Assembly: GCA_963581225.1 (NCBI GenBank)
Contig: CAUZMW010000001.1
Location: forward strand, 1-64,000
Direction: 5' to 3'
Length of the DNA stretch: 64,000 nucleotides
Source: SMWC01 sp963581225
GTDB taxonomy: Bacteria > Pseudomonadota > Gammaproteobacteria > Steroidobacterales > Rariloculaceae
Shown here: positions 15,982 to 25,231 of the stretch, piece after piece
Layout: each line of letters starts with the position of its first letter
Position numbering within the stretch: the first letter of the stretch is position 1
The notes under the pieces: model-generated
What the model saw: only the letters and a program-made list of their open reading frames with translations
Databases searched by the model: none
What the model was told of the DNA's origin: nothing
Made by a program: the position numbers and the translations under genes

Positions 15982-17532
15982 ATGACAAAACTCGAACCAC
16001 GTCCCTTGGCATCCGCCTACGCGGAACGGATTCGGCACGCTCGCGTATACGACGTGGCGATCGAATCGCCGTTGGATCCGGCGCCACGACTGTCGGAACG
16101 ACTAAGCAACACCATCTTGTTCAAACGCGAAGATCTGCAACCAATCTTCTCGTTCAAGCTGCGAGGAGCATTCAATAAGCTCGCGCATCTACCGAGAGAA
16201 GCGCTCCAGAGGGGCGTCATCTGTAGCTCCGCGGGTAACCACGCGCAGGGCGTTGCCTTGGCCGCGCAGCGACATGGTGTCCGTGCCGTCGTCGTGATGC
16301 CGAAGACGACGCCGTCCATAAAGATAGAGGCGGTGGAGGCGTTGGGAGGCGAGGTAATTCTCGAAGGTGACAGCTATGACGATGCGAACGCTTACGCGAT
16401 TAAACTCGCGGCCCAGCAAGATCTGACTATCGTCCATCCATTTAGCGACCCTGATGTTATCGCCGGCCAAGGCACCATCGCCGTGGAACTGCTCGAACAG
16501 TCGAACGGCGTGCCGGACGCAGTCTTCGTGCCGATCGGCGGTGGCGGTCTCATCGCGGGAATCGGCTCTTACATCAAACATCACCATCCGGAGATAAAAA
16601 TCATCGGCGTCGAGCCCGTGGACTGCGCCAGCATGCACGAATCCTTCCGAGCCGGTGAAGTGGTGACACTCGATCACATCGGCACGTTCGCAGACGGCGC
16701 CGCCGTGAAACGTGTCAGCGAGGAGACTTTTCGCATCGCCCTCGAGGTTGTGGATCACATCGTCCTCGTCAACACGGACGAGATCTGTGCGGCGATCAAG
16801 GATGTGTTCGAAGACAGCCGGGTGATTCTGGAACCCGCTGGCGCGCTCGCCGTCGCGGGCTTAAAACGCTATGTGGAAACGGAGGGATGCCGTGATCAGA
16901 CGCTCGTTACGCTGAACTGCGGCGCCAACATGAACTTCGACCGGTTGCGACATGTCTCCGAGCGCGCCGAACTTGGCGAACATCGAGAAGCACTGATCGC
17001 GGTCGAACTTCCGGAGCGTCCCGGTGCATTTCTAGATTTCTGCGGGACGATCGGGGCTCGCAATATTACCGAGTTCAATTATCGCTACGCGGCCGGAGAC
17101 ACGGCACGTGTCTTCGCCGGCATCGGCTTGAGCAGTGGCCGGAAGGAAGCCGAGACACTGATCAGCGCACTTGAGGCAAAAGGCTATCCGGTGCTGGACC
17201 TGACCGATAACGAGCTCGCGAAACTCCACGTCCGGCATATGGTCGGCGGACGCGTCGCATCGCTTGAAGATGAGGTCCTGTATAGATTCGAATTTCCGGA
17301 GCGGCCGGGCGCCCTGCTGAAATTTCTCCAGGCGGTTGGGACCCGTTGGAATATCAGCCTGTTTCACTATCGCAATCACGGCTCGGATTTCGGCCGCGTC
17401 CTCGCGGGCATCCAGCTGCCTGAGGGCGACCGCGACAACTTCTCCAGCCATCTGGACGGCCTGGGCTATGCCTACTGGAACGAGACCGATAACCCTGCGT
17501 ACCAGCTCTTTCTAAGCTCCGACGACGGCTAG
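15982..17532 (+). CDS. ilvA: Threonine ammonia-lyase, biosynthetic
   Basis: A PLP enzyme that makes 2-oxobutanoate from threonine, the first step of isoleucine synthesis. 516 residues, the full biosynthetic length. The catalytic domain covers about residues 1-325, with the PLP lysine in FSFKLRGAF (K59) and the phosphate-binding IGGGGLIAG. Two ACT-like regulatory modules follow (about 335-410 and 430-505), each opening with the pattern VELPERPGAFLDF or FEFPERPGALLKF. This arrangement indicates feedback control by isoleucine. It is monocistronic in this window. Confidence 0.95.
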   Translation: MTKLEPRPLASAYAERIRHARVYDVAIESPLDPAPRLSERLSNTILFKREDLQPIFSFKLRGAFNKLAHLPREALQRGVICSSAGNHAQGVALAAQRHGVRAVVVMPKTTPSIKIEAVEALGGEVILEGDSYDDANAYAIKLAAQQDLTIVHPFSDPDVIAGQGTIAVELLEQSNGVPDAVFVPIGGGGLIAGIGSYIKHHHPEIKIIGVEPVDCASMHESFRAGEVVTLDHIGTFADGAAVKRVSEETFRIALEVVDHIVLVNTDEICAAIKDVFEDSRVILEPAGALAVAGLKRYVETEGCRDQTLVTLNCGANMNFDRLRHVSERAELGEHREALIAVELPERPGAFLDFCGTIGARNITEFNYRYAAGDTARVFAGIGLSSGRKEAETLISALEAKGYPVLDLTDNELAKLHVRHMVGGRVASLEDEVLYRFEFPERPGALLKFLQAVGTRWNISLFHYRNHGSDFGRVLAGIQLPEGDRDNFSSHLDGLGYAYWNETDNPAYQLFLSSDDG

Positions 17533-17700
17533 CCGCCTTCGGACGAGGATTCACGGGCCACGCACCAGACGAACGGCCCCTTGCTCCGATAAGACGACGG
17601 CTGTAGTCTTTTTCGGCTGCTCAAACTAGAAGACTAATTGGTCAATCAACGAAGTTGCAGCGTAACCTTCGAATAACGCCGTATCGCGGCTCAAGGGGGA

Positions 17701-18687
17701 ATGATGTACCGACGAGAGTTTCTTAGAGACGCGAGCCTGGCGGGGCTCGCGCTGGGTGCGGGCAGCTTATCGGCCCAGACGATGGTTAACCACGCCGGTC
17801 GCATCGACGTCCATCATCACTACTTGCCGCCATTTCTCGACGGCCCAACCTGGCCCTGGTCGATCGACTACGCACTCGATGCCATGGACAGGAATAACGT
17901 TGCGACGTCGATTCTCTCAGGCACGACGTTTCCCGAGCCGCTGAACGACGGCACGCCGGAAGCTCGCGCACTCGCACGCCACGCCAACGACTTTATCGCG
18001 GAGGCCACCGAGCCTCATCCGGGGCGGCTCGGCTACTTCGCCGCCATACCGCTGGCCGACACCGAAGGGAGTCTGCGCGAAATCGAGTACGCGTTCGATA
18101 CGCTCAACGCGGATGGCGTGACGATGAACAGCAGCGCTGGAAGAATGTGGCCCGGCGATCCGGCGCAGATGCCAATCTTCGAGGAGCTCAATCGCCGCAA
18201 GACCTCGGTTTTTATACATCCAAACACGACACCGTTTTGCTGCATGAACCCGCCGGGCGTGCCGAACAACGTCGCCGAGTTCGATAACGACGTCCTGCGT
18301 GCCGTGCTGAGCCTGCTCTGGAACGGCGTGCTGACGAATTATCCCGACATCAACTTCATCGTCGCTCATACCGGCGGCACCGTGCCGGCGCTGGCCGGCC
18401 GGATTCAGGATCGCGTACCTGAAGATCGCGCCGATCTCTATCCCTATGGCGCGCTCGACAAGCTGCGGCGGCTCTATTTCGAGATTGGCCATGCGAGCTT
18501 TCCCTGGGTCGTCGCGGCTGCATTGGAGTTCGCGGGTCCGACGCAGTTACTATTCGGCACCGATTTTCCGGTAGAACCTTTTGCGACTACGACCCGCCAT
18601 ATACCGTCGTTAGGACTTTCCCCCGATATCTTGCATGCGCTCGACCGCGGCAATGCCGAGCGCATCTTCCCCAGATACAGGACCTGA
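17701..18687 (+). CDS. Tat-exported amidohydrolase, COG2159/ACMSD-like
   Basis: 328 residues. The N-terminus YRREFLRDASLAGLALGAG is a twin-arginine signal. The mature part is a metal-dependent amidohydrolase of the ACMSD/LigI/LigJ type: HHHY at the first strand, FIVAHTGGTVP, and the metal aspartate in FGTDFPVEP. Relatives decarboxylate, hydrate or hydrolyse aromatic-derived acids and are usually cytoplasmic. GGGGGA-like purines lie just before the ATG; either of two adjacent ATG codons could start. It is followed after four bases by a small gene and opens the exported-enzyme region. Confidence 0.88.
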   Translation: MMYRREFLRDASLAGLALGAGSLSAQTMVNHAGRIDVHHHYLPPFLDGPTWPWSIDYALDAMDRNNVATSILSGTTFPEPLNDGTPEARALARHANDFIAEATEPHPGRLGYFAAIPLADTEGSLREIEYAFDTLNADGVTMNSSAGRMWPGDPAQMPIFEELNRRKTSVFIHPNTTPFCCMNPPGVPNNVAEFDNDVLRAVLSLLWNGVLTNYPDINFIVAHTGGTVPALAGRIQDRVPEDRADLYPYGALDKLRRLYFEIGHASFPWVVAAALEFAGPTQLLFGTDFPVEPFATTTRHIPSLGLSPDILHALDRGNAERIFPRYRT

Positions 18688-18691
18688 GCGT

Positions 18692-18859
18692 ATGACGACC
18701 AGTAGCAACCTCGCACACTCCGTCACGCGACTCGCACTCCTCGGCACGTTGGACGGCACGCTAACGGCCGAAGATATCGAAAAATATGAGCGCCACGCGA
18801 GCGAAAACTTAACACCGGACTGCGCGCATTGGCTCGCGATGGGCGAGAGGCGCGACTAA
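18692..18859 (+). CDS. Small hypothetical protein following the amidohydrolase
   Basis: 55 residues starting MTTSSNLAHSVTRLALLG, four bases after the amidohydrolase stop. Soluble, acidic middle (TLTAEDIEKYERHASENL) and no signal. It is probably cotranslated with its neighbour. I recognise no family. The REP pair begins five bases after its stop. Confidence 0.55.
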   Translation: MTTSSNLAHSVTRLALLGTLDGTLTAEDIEKYERHASENLTPDCAHWLAMGERRD

Positions 18860-18863
18860 GAGA

Positions 18864-18930
18864 TCGCGGCCAGGGGGCCGATCCTACAGGGTCTTGCGCA
18901 GACGTTGTAGGAGCGGCCCCCTGGCCGCGA
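18864..18930. repeat. Inverted pair of REP palindromes (BIME-like)
   Basis: Copies at 18864-18887 (TCGCGGCCAGGGGGCCGATCCTAC) and 18907-18930 (GTAGGAGCGGCCCCCTGGCCGCGA) face each other across 19 bases. Each is itself a palindrome, and together they can form a large cruciform. They separate two convergent genes and could act as a bidirectional transcription or mRNA-stability barrier. Confidence 0.85.
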
Positions 18931-18940
18931 TCATCGGCAA

Positions 18941-19969
18941 CTATTCGATCGGCGTCACGAGCGTACCGATCCCCTCGACCTCTATCTCGACTGTATCGCC
19001 CGGCCTCAAAAACACCTGCGGCGTACGCCCGTTACCGACGCCCGACGGCGTGCCGGTCGCGATGACATCTCCGGGCCAAAGCGTCATCGTCCTGGTCGCG
19101 AAGCGCAACACGCGTTCGACGTCGTGAATCAGGTATGACGTGTCGGAGTCTTGCATGATCTCGCCGTTAACTCGCGTCGTTACCCGGACGTTGCCGTAGT
19201 TCGGCATGAATTCGAGCGGCACGATGTAGGGTCCCATCGGCGCGGAGTCGTCCATGCTCTTGCCTGCGTACCAGTCGCGCGCATAACGGCCGTCTATCGG
19301 TATCTGCGCCGCACGGTCACTGATGTCATACAGAATCGTGAATCCGAACACATAGTCCATCGCGTTCTCGAGTGTCAGACCTTTTGCCTCGCGGCCGATC
19401 ACGATGGAGAACTCGCCTTCCCAGTCAACGGTGTCGCGTCCCGGTGGAATCACGTAAGGCTGCCCGGGATCGATGATCGCCGAACGCGGCGATTTCGCGA
19501 ACAGGAACGGGTCGTCTTCGTCCGGATCGATATCCGACGAGCCGCCCATTTCCTCCGCGTGCGCTCGATAGTTCTGTCCGGCCGCGAGTAGATTCCATGG
19601 GTATTTGATCGGCGCCTTGATCGAGACATCATCCGGCTCGTAACCGAAACTGAGGTCCGCTGCGCGACCCGACAAGTAGTTGGCGATCTGGAACAGCCTG
19701 GGCTTCGTCGTAGCCGACTGCTCGATTAACGCCTTCATGTCGGTCGGCAGACCGACCGATGGAACACCGGCCTCCGCCACGAGATAGGCGTTGGCCTGCT
19801 GTATATCGAAGAGCCGATCGTCGATCAGGATGCCGACGCGTTCCGGGCCGGCGGTCGCGAATGTCGCCAGTTTGAAGCTAGCGTCGGGGGCAGCGGAGAC
19901 CTGGGCCTGGGAAGCAGTCGCCATCAGGCTCAGTACGGTTAACAGACTCGCCACGAATTGGGTGTTCAT
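18941..19969 (-). CDS. Exported fumarylacetoacetate hydrolase family protein
   Basis: 342 residues. A Sec-type signal peptide (about 1-22, ending ATASQA) precedes a FAH-fold domain. The family metal motif is visible as VDWEGEFSIVIG, followed by GFTILYDISDRAAQ and, near the end, GDVIATGTPSGVGNGR. Family members hydrolyse or decarboxylate beta-keto and 2-hydroxymuconate-type acids, normally in the cytoplasm; export is unusual. The gene stands alone between two REP pairs. Confidence 0.9.
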   Translation of the reverse strand: MNTQFVASLLTVLSLMATASQAQVSAAPDASFKLATFATAGPERVGILIDDRLFDIQQANAYLVAEAGVPSVGLPTDMKALIEQSATTKPRLFQIANYLSGRAADLSFGYEPDDVSIKAPIKYPWNLLAAGQNYRAHAEEMGGSSDIDPDEDDPFLFAKSPRSAIIDPGQPYVIPPGRDTVDWEGEFSIVIGREAKGLTLENAMDYVFGFTILYDISDRAAQIPIDGRYARDWYAGKSMDDSAPMGPYIVPLEFMPNYGNVRVTTRVNGEIMQDSDTSYLIHDVERVLRFATRTMTLWPGDVIATGTPSGVGNGRTPQVFLRPGDTVEIEVEGIGTLVTPIE

Positions 19970-20038
19970 TATTCTTTCCTCACAAGTTCAGCGTAGGCGC
20001 GCCATTCTAGGGTAACCCATACCGAGATTCACCGAAGA

Positions 20039-20109
20039 TCGCGGCCGGACGGCCGCTCCTAAGGCGTTGCCGATGAACGAAGGGTGTGGGAGCGGCCGCC
20101 TGGCCGCGA
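20039..20109. repeat. Inverted pair of REP palindromes
   Basis: Copies at 20039-20062 (TCGCGGCCGGACGGCCGCTCCTAA) and 20086-20109 (GTGGGAGCGGCCGCCTGGCCGCGA) face each other across 23 bases. They lie between the divergent starts of the FAH-family and aldo/keto-reductase-like genes, unlike most copies here, which sit at gene ends. Confidence 0.82.
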
Positions 20110-20155
20110 GATGATAAACTTATGGCAAAGGCACACATCATGAGGGGGAAGAACA

Positions 20156-21079
20156 ATGACGGATTACCTGACAATGAACCGGCGCGAAGCGCTCGCGATG
20201 CTCTCGGCCATGGGCGTTGCTGGACTCGCGCCCTCTCACGCGCTTGCTCAACAACAGATGCCGCTACGCACAGTACCGAGCACCGGCGAGATGCTGCCGG
20301 TCGTCGGCCTCGGCTCGAGTAAGGTCGTCTCGCAGATCGTGGACAACGGCACGGAGCCCGTCGCGGCCGTGCTGCGGGCATTAGTGGCCAACGGCGGGAC
20401 CGTGGTCGACTCCTGGCCGCGCAACCCTGCGAACGACATCGGCTTCGGGGAGGTCATTAATCTGCCAGGCCTGCGCGACAGCCTCTTCGTCACGACCAAG
20501 ATCGACCAGGTCGGCAAAGAAGCCGGCATCGCTCAGTTCCGGCAGACCCAAGAACTCTATCAACGCGAAACGATCGACCTCGTGCAGATCTTCAGCCTCA
20601 CGGATCTAGAGACGCAATGGCCGAACCTCAAAGACTGGAAAGATGAAGGGAGCGCGCGCTATATCGGCGTGACGGTGTCGAACTACGAGCGCTATGACCA
20701 ACTGATCGAGTTTCTCGGCCGCGAAACACCGGATTTCGTACAGATGAATTATTCGATCACGGAGCGGCGTGCCGAAGAACGCTTGTTGCCGATGGCCGCC
20801 GATATGGGGCTCGCGGTGCTCCTCAATCGGCCGTTCATGAACGGCGCCTACTTCGGCCGGCTGGAAGGCCGGACGCTTCCCGAATGGGCCGCCGAGTTCG
20901 ATTGCACGAGCTGGGCGCAGTTCTCTTTGAAATATATTCTCGCGCACCCAACGATCACCACCGTGTTTACGGAAACGAGCAACCCGACGCACATGGAAGA
21001 GAACGCACAGGCCTCGTATGGCCGCATGCCCGACGCAGCCGCCCGCGCCAGAATGAGAGCACTGATAGACGAGGTCTAA
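20156..21079 (+). CDS. Tat-exported aldo/keto reductase-like protein with altered catalytic residues
   Basis: 307 residues with a twin-arginine signal (MNRREALAMLSAMGVAG, ending SHALA). GGGGGAAG precedes the ATG at 20156; the ATG six codons later would also retain the signal. The mature part follows the AKR barrel: LPVVGLGSSKV, FVTTKID, GVTVSNYERY and QFSLKYILAHPTITTV. Of the usual Asp-Tyr-Lys-His tetrad, Asp (VVDS) and Lys (TTK) are seen, but the Tyr position reads SWPRNP and the His position reads VQIFSL. Normal NADPH-dependent reduction is therefore doubtful. Confidence 0.82.
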   Translation: MTDYLTMNRREALAMLSAMGVAGLAPSHALAQQQMPLRTVPSTGEMLPVVGLGSSKVVSQIVDNGTEPVAAVLRALVANGGTVVDSWPRNPANDIGFGEVINLPGLRDSLFVTTKIDQVGKEAGIAQFRQTQELYQRETIDLVQIFSLTDLETQWPNLKDWKDEGSARYIGVTVSNYERYDQLIEFLGRETPDFVQMNYSITERRAEERLLPMAADMGLAVLLNRPFMNGAYFGRLEGRTLPEWAAEFDCTSWAQFSLKYILAHPTITTVFTETSNPTHMEENAQASYGRMPDAAARARMRALIDEV

Positions 21080-21172
21080 CTTCTACGCATAACAGTAAAG
21101 CGCTGGTTTCTGCGGCGATTACAACTGTACCCCGGAGAAATCCAATCGCTAGAGCCAGGACGTGGCAGCGTC

Positions 21173-21763
21173 TTACGGTGCCAGCAACGGAATGCTCTCA
21201 ACAGCCGGTGGTTGCGGCCGCACCTGCAGGAACGCATGAATATCAGCGAGATCCTGATCCGACATCACCAGTTCAGTGTACGGTGGCATGCTGCCGCTCG
21301 GATTGCGCACATACCAAGTAAAACGAGCGAGCGTCAGCGGATCGGGGCCGACTCGCGGCCCCTGCGCCCCTCCCTGCCCCTCGTTCGCATGACATTGGTA
21401 GCAGCCCGTTTGCCGGTACAGCATGGCACCCGTCGCCACACGCCCAGGCGGCTCAGCCGCACCGGACACGGGCGCAAGGTAAGCATGCATGTCCGTCAGC
21501 CGCTCATCTAAGACAGTCTCTGCGGTGTAGGCCGGCATGGTGCCCGTCGGGCGCCGAACGTAATCGATGAACTCGGCGAGCGAGAGCCCGCCCGTGGCAA
21601 TGTTCGGTCCGAGTGCGGTACCGCGGCCCTCGTCACCGTGGCAGACCCCGCAACCCAACGCGGTATAGACGTCGCCGGCGTCCTGGGCGACGGCATCCGA
21701 GGACGCGATCAGGGCGAGAGCAGCCATCCTGAAGGCTGCTGCACGCAGAGTCAGCGTAGTCAT
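21173..21763 (-). CDS. Exported di-heme c-type cytochrome
   Basis: 196 residues from the ATG that follows a GAGG-type site; the frame runs on upstream into the ThDP gene but the signal peptide fixes this start. Signal about residues 1-27 (ending DAVAQ). Two heme motifs: CGVCH (38-42) and CYQCH (about 121-125), each followed by a distal methionine region (TGTMPAY and SGSMPPY). The two halves look like a duplicated cytochrome c domain. It lies ten bases after the ThDP enzyme on the same strand, suggesting it takes electrons from that enzyme or shares its pathway. Confidence 0.9.
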   Translation of the reverse strand: MTTLTLRAAAFRMAALALIASSDAVAQDAGDVYTALGCGVCHGDEGRGTALGPNIATGGLSLAEFIDYVRRPTGTMPAYTAETVLDERLTDMHAYLAPVSGAAEPPGRVATGAMLYRQTGCYQCHANEGQGGAQGPRVGPDPLTLARFTWYVRNPSGSMPPYTELVMSDQDLADIHAFLQVRPQPPAVESIPLLAP

Positions 21764-21773
21764 CTTCGCCACC

Positions 21774-23759
21774 TCAACGTACCTGTGTGACGACATCGAC
21801 GAGTGCCGGCTCGCCACGCTTGACGACTTCGATCGCGCGACGCAACGCCGGACCGAGATCTGCCGGATTGTCGATCGGACCTTCAGTATATACACCCAGG
21901 CCTTCGACCATCTTGGCGTAATCGATATTCGGATCGGTAAGTTGGCTGCCGATCTCGCCGCGATCGATGCCACGGTTGCGAGCGTTGCACATGCGCTGAA
22001 CGTGCATGACTTCCATGTGGTAGGCGCGGTTGTTATTCATGACGCTTAACAACGGGATGCGGTGATGCGCCGCGGTCCAGAGCACACCGGGTGCGTACAT
22101 GAGGTCGCCGTCAGTCTGAATCGCCACGGAAAAGCGGCCGTGTTTACGATTGGCGAGCGCGCCGCCAACCGAGGCTGGGGCACCGTAGCCGATACCGCCG
22201 CCTCCCGCGTGCCCGAGCCACTGATAGGACTTGTCGAAGTCCCAGAGCCGCCGCGGCCAGCCGCCGCCATCGCTATAGTAGCTAGACACGAGTGACCAGT
22301 CCTCGTCCTTGATCTGCGCCCAGAGTTCCGCGCAGAGTCGCGCCGTGCTGACGGGGCTCGCATCCCAGCCGTAACTCGCGGCCTTGCGCGACTCCTCGTC
22401 CGCGACACGACTCGCCGCCGCGAGCCGCTCGCCGCGCTCCTCGAACGCACGTCGGCGCGCCCTGGTCGTGAGGCGGTTTACGGCCTCGATCAGCGATGGC
22501 AACGTGGCCTCGCCGTCCGCGGCGATCGCGAGATCGACCTCCTGCATGCGGCGGAAATCCTGGTAGTTCGAACGGATATAGAGATCGCCCGTGGTGATGG
22601 AAATGAGCTTCGCGTCGGACTTCGCAATCCGGCTGATAGAACGGTGCACCTGATCCCGGAGCACATTGACCGTTGACCAGAAATCCATGACTTCTAACCC
22701 TAAGATCACATCGGCCTGGGGAATGACCACGCGATTCATCGGCGGTGGACCGTTCGAATAGAGGTGAGTCTGATTCAGCGGATGACGCGTGGGGAAATTG
22801 AGGCGACTACCCCGGTCGATCACGGCCGCCTGCAAAGTCTCGGCAAGCTCCACGAGCAAGGTCATTCCCCGCGGCGTGCGCGCGAGACGATCGGCCACCA
22901 GTACCGGATACTCGGCATCGACGAGCATGCGCGCCGTTTCTTCGACCGCGCCAGACTCGCCCTGAGGCGGCACGGGAATCGTGAGCCGGGGAATGTGCAG
23001 CCCCGCATCGCGTGCGATAGGCCCTTCCTGTAGATGACCGTCGAGTACGAGCACCACCGGCGCCATCGGCGGCGTCATCGCTACCTTGTAGGCGCGAACC
23101 GCCGACTCGGCGAAATGCCCGAGCGACCGCGGCGTATCGTCCCACTTGGTGTAGTCGCGAACCATGTCGGCCGCATCCTGCACGCCGTGATACCACTCCG
23201 CGGACCTGCGCAGTGCGGCATCGCTGTGATTGCCGAGGATTACGTACACCGGCACGCGGTCGCACCAGGCGTTGTAGATCGCCATGGCGGCGTGTTGTAG
23301 GCCGACCGTGCCGTGCGCCATGATCGCAAGCGGTTTTCCTTCCGCCTTGAAGTAGCCGTGAGCCATGGCGACTGACGATTCCTCGTGGCAGCAGGTGATG
23401 AGTTCGGGACACTCGTTTCCGCCGTAGTTGATGATCGACTCATGGAGGCCGCGAAAACTCGAGCCCGGATTCGCACAGATGTAATCAAAATCCAGCGACT
23501 TGATCACGTCGACCATGAAATCGGAGCCGCTGCGCTCATCGGCACCGATCACCTGCACGCTTGCCGGTGACATCGCCTCGGCCTCGGCCGTCATGATCGG
23601 TGTGGTAATGGATTGCTCCGCCGCCTCGGCACCGGCCTGAGCTTGCGCGTCGCTAACCCTCGCCGGTCCGATCAATGCAGCTGCGCCCGCAAGGGTTCCC
23701 TGCTTGAGGAATTGCCGGCGTTCGACGGACGCCTCGTTCGAATCACGGGACTGGTTCAT
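21774..23759 (-). CDS. Tat-exported thiamine-diphosphate-dependent enzyme (acetolactate synthase-like)
   Basis: 661 residues. VERRQFLKQGTLAGAAALIG is a twin-arginine signal ending near ARVSDAQAQ. The pyrimidine-binding domain (about 70-240) shows NPGSSFRGLHES and the cofactor-activating glutamate in CHEESSVAMAHGY. A central domain (about 255-400) and a pyrophosphate-binding domain (about 440-640) follow, the latter with QTDGDLMYAPG and SVMNNNRAY for Mg and diphosphate. Relatives decarboxylate 2-oxo acids (benzoylformate decarboxylase, sulfopyruvate or oxalyl-CoA decarboxylase). Export as a folded holoenzyme is inferred from the Tat signal. It is divergent from the molybdoenzyme operon and cotranscribed with the cytochrome. 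Confidence 0.88.
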   Translation of the reverse strand: MNQSRDSNEASVERRQFLKQGTLAGAAALIGPARVSDAQAQAGAEAAEQSITTPIMTAEAEAMSPASVQVIGADERSGSDFMVDVIKSLDFDYICANPGSSFRGLHESIINYGGNECPELITCCHEESSVAMAHGYFKAEGKPLAIMAHGTVGLQHAAMAIYNAWCDRVPVYVILGNHSDAALRRSAEWYHGVQDAADMVRDYTKWDDTPRSLGHFAESAVRAYKVAMTPPMAPVVLVLDGHLQEGPIARDAGLHIPRLTIPVPPQGESGAVEETARMLVDAEYPVLVADRLARTPRGMTLLVELAETLQAAVIDRGSRLNFPTRHPLNQTHLYSNGPPPMNRVVIPQADVILGLEVMDFWSTVNVLRDQVHRSISRIAKSDAKLISITTGDLYIRSNYQDFRRMQEVDLAIAADGEATLPSLIEAVNRLTTRARRRAFEERGERLAAASRVADEESRKAASYGWDASPVSTARLCAELWAQIKDEDWSLVSSYYSDGGGWPRRLWDFDKSYQWLGHAGGGGIGYGAPASVGGALANRKHGRFSVAIQTDGDLMYAPGVLWTAAHHRIPLLSVMNNNRAYHMEVMHVQRMCNARNRGIDRGEIGSQLTDPNIDYAKMVEGLGVYTEGPIDNPADLGPALRRAIEVVKRGEPALVDVVTQVR

Positions 23760-23914
23760 GATGAGCGCTCCTATCTATAGTTTGCGGAGACGTCTTTCTG
23801 TCGCGCCCCCGCCGCGGTTCGCTCCGATTCTAACAACTAGCCGCGAGAAGGTAATCGGCTGCCGGATCCTGTGGTACCGTAGCGGAAGCGCGCGAGTGAG
23901 AGGGAGAGGATACC

Positions 23915-25231
23915 GTGTTAGATAAACACGCGACACAGAATTGGGAAGACATGGAACCGTCGGCGGCGAACGGGTTGTTCGACCGTCGTGCTTTTTTCAA
24001 AGGTGGCGCGACCTTCGCCGCCACCATGGCAGGTTACACGCTAAGCGATTCCGCGGGCGCCCAGCAGCTGATCGACGACCCCTGGAGCGCCGCACCGGGC
24101 ACGCCGACCGGCCCCTACGAGTCACCGTCCCGGTTCGAGAGCGGCGTCGTGCGCACGATGACCAATCCCAACGGTGAGCCGCGGGGCCAGCAGTCACGTA
24201 CGCCGCATCACCTGCTCGACGGCTCGTTCACACCAAACGGCCTGCACATGGTCATCTCGCGTTCCGGCGCGCCCGACATCGACCCGGAACAGCACCGCCT
24301 CGTCATCCACGGCTTGGCGCGGCAGCCGCTGACGTTCACGCTCGACGCGCTCGCACGCTACCCCATGGTGTCGCGTATGGCGTTCGTTGAATGCGGCGGT
24401 AACAGCGCGCCGCTGTGGTCGCCGGAACCGCTCGACGTGGGCGTGCAGCAGCTCCATGGGCTCGTCTCCTGTGCTGAGTGGACCGGCGTCATGCTCTCCA
24501 CGCTGCTCGAGGAGACCGGCATTGACCCGAGCGCGAAGTGGCTCATCGCCGAAGGCTCGGACGCACTGACACCGCACCGCAGCGTACCGATCGCCAAGGC
24601 GCTGGACGATGCCATGATTGCTCTCTACCAGAACGGCGAACGCATCATGCCGGGCAACGGTTACCCGATGCGCCTTCTGCTGCCGGGCTGGGAAGGCAAC
24701 ATGCAGGTCAAATGGCTGCGTCGTATCGAGCTTGTGGATCAGCCGGCCATGAGCATCTACGAGGCGCGAACCTACACGCAGCTTCTGCCTGGCGGTAAAG
24801 CCTACCGTTTCCACTTTCTCCAAGAAGTGAAATCGTTCATCACCCGCCCCTCACCTGGTGTGGGTCTAAACGAACCGGGCTTCTATGAGATCTCGGGTGT
24901 TGCCTATTCCGCCACCGGACGGATCTCGAAGGTCATGGTCTCGGCCGACGGCGGTCAGACTTGGGCGGAGGCCGCACTGGATGGGCCCGTGCTACCGAAG
25001 GCGTTCACCCGCTTCCGGGCGCCGTGGCGCTGGGACGGTGGTCCCGCCGTACTGCAGAGCCGCGCATGGGACGAGTCCGGCAACTTCCAACCAACCCGAG
25101 AGCAAATCGTCGCCGTCCGCGGCGAGGCGACACGCGTACCGAACCCGAATGCGTTCCCGAACCAGCACTACAACGGACCGACGAGCTGGGCCGTCGACAC
25201 CGACGGCGAGGTGAAACATGTTTACGCGTAA
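23915..25231 (+). CDS. Tat-exported molybdenum sulfite oxidase family protein, SoxC/SorA-like
   Basis: 438 residues. The Tat signal is FDRRAFFKGGATFAATMAG, preceded by about 20 extra residues. The sulfite-oxidase fold is recognisable: HHLLDGSFTPNGLH, the Mo-ligating cysteine in VECGGNSAPLW (C160), VSCAEWTGVML, YPMRLLLPGWEGNMQVKWLRRIEL, and a C-terminal dimerisation domain with ISKVMVSADGGQTW. It closely resembles SoxC, but no soxXYZAB genes are near. Its 3' end overlaps the cytochrome gene by 14 bases. It is the first gene of the 23915-31427 operon. The true substrate may not be a sulfur compound. Confidence 0.88.
   Translation: MLDKHATQNWEDMEPSAANGLFDRRAFFKGGATFAATMAGYTLSDSAGAQQLIDDPWSAAPGTPTGPYESPSRFESGVVRTMTNPNGEPRGQQSRTPHHLLDGSFTPNGLHMVISRSGAPDIDPEQHRLVIHGLARQPLTFTLDALARYPMVSRMAFVECGGNSAPLWSPEPLDVGVQQLHGLVSCAEWTGVMLSTLLEETGIDPSAKWLIAEGSDALTPHRSVPIAKALDDAMIALYQNGERIMPGNGYPMRLLLPGWEGNMQVKWLRRIELVDQPAMSIYEARTYTQLLPGGKAYRFHFLQEVKSFITRPSPGVGLNEPGFYEISGVAYSATGRISKVMVSADGGQTWAEAALDGPVLPKAFTRFRAPWRWDGGPAVLQSRAWDESGNFQPTREQIVAVRGEATRVPNPNAFPNQHYNGPTSWAVDTDGEVKHVYA

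Noticed and set aside
21764..21973. N-terminal extension of the di-heme cytochrome into the ThDP gene
   Set aside because: It would bury the signal peptide; the ATG at 21763 gives a proper Sec signal.
22807..23412. 200-codon antisense frame within the ThDP enzyme gene
   Set aside because: Arg/Gly/His-rich low-complexity translation inside a gene with conserved cofactor motifs.
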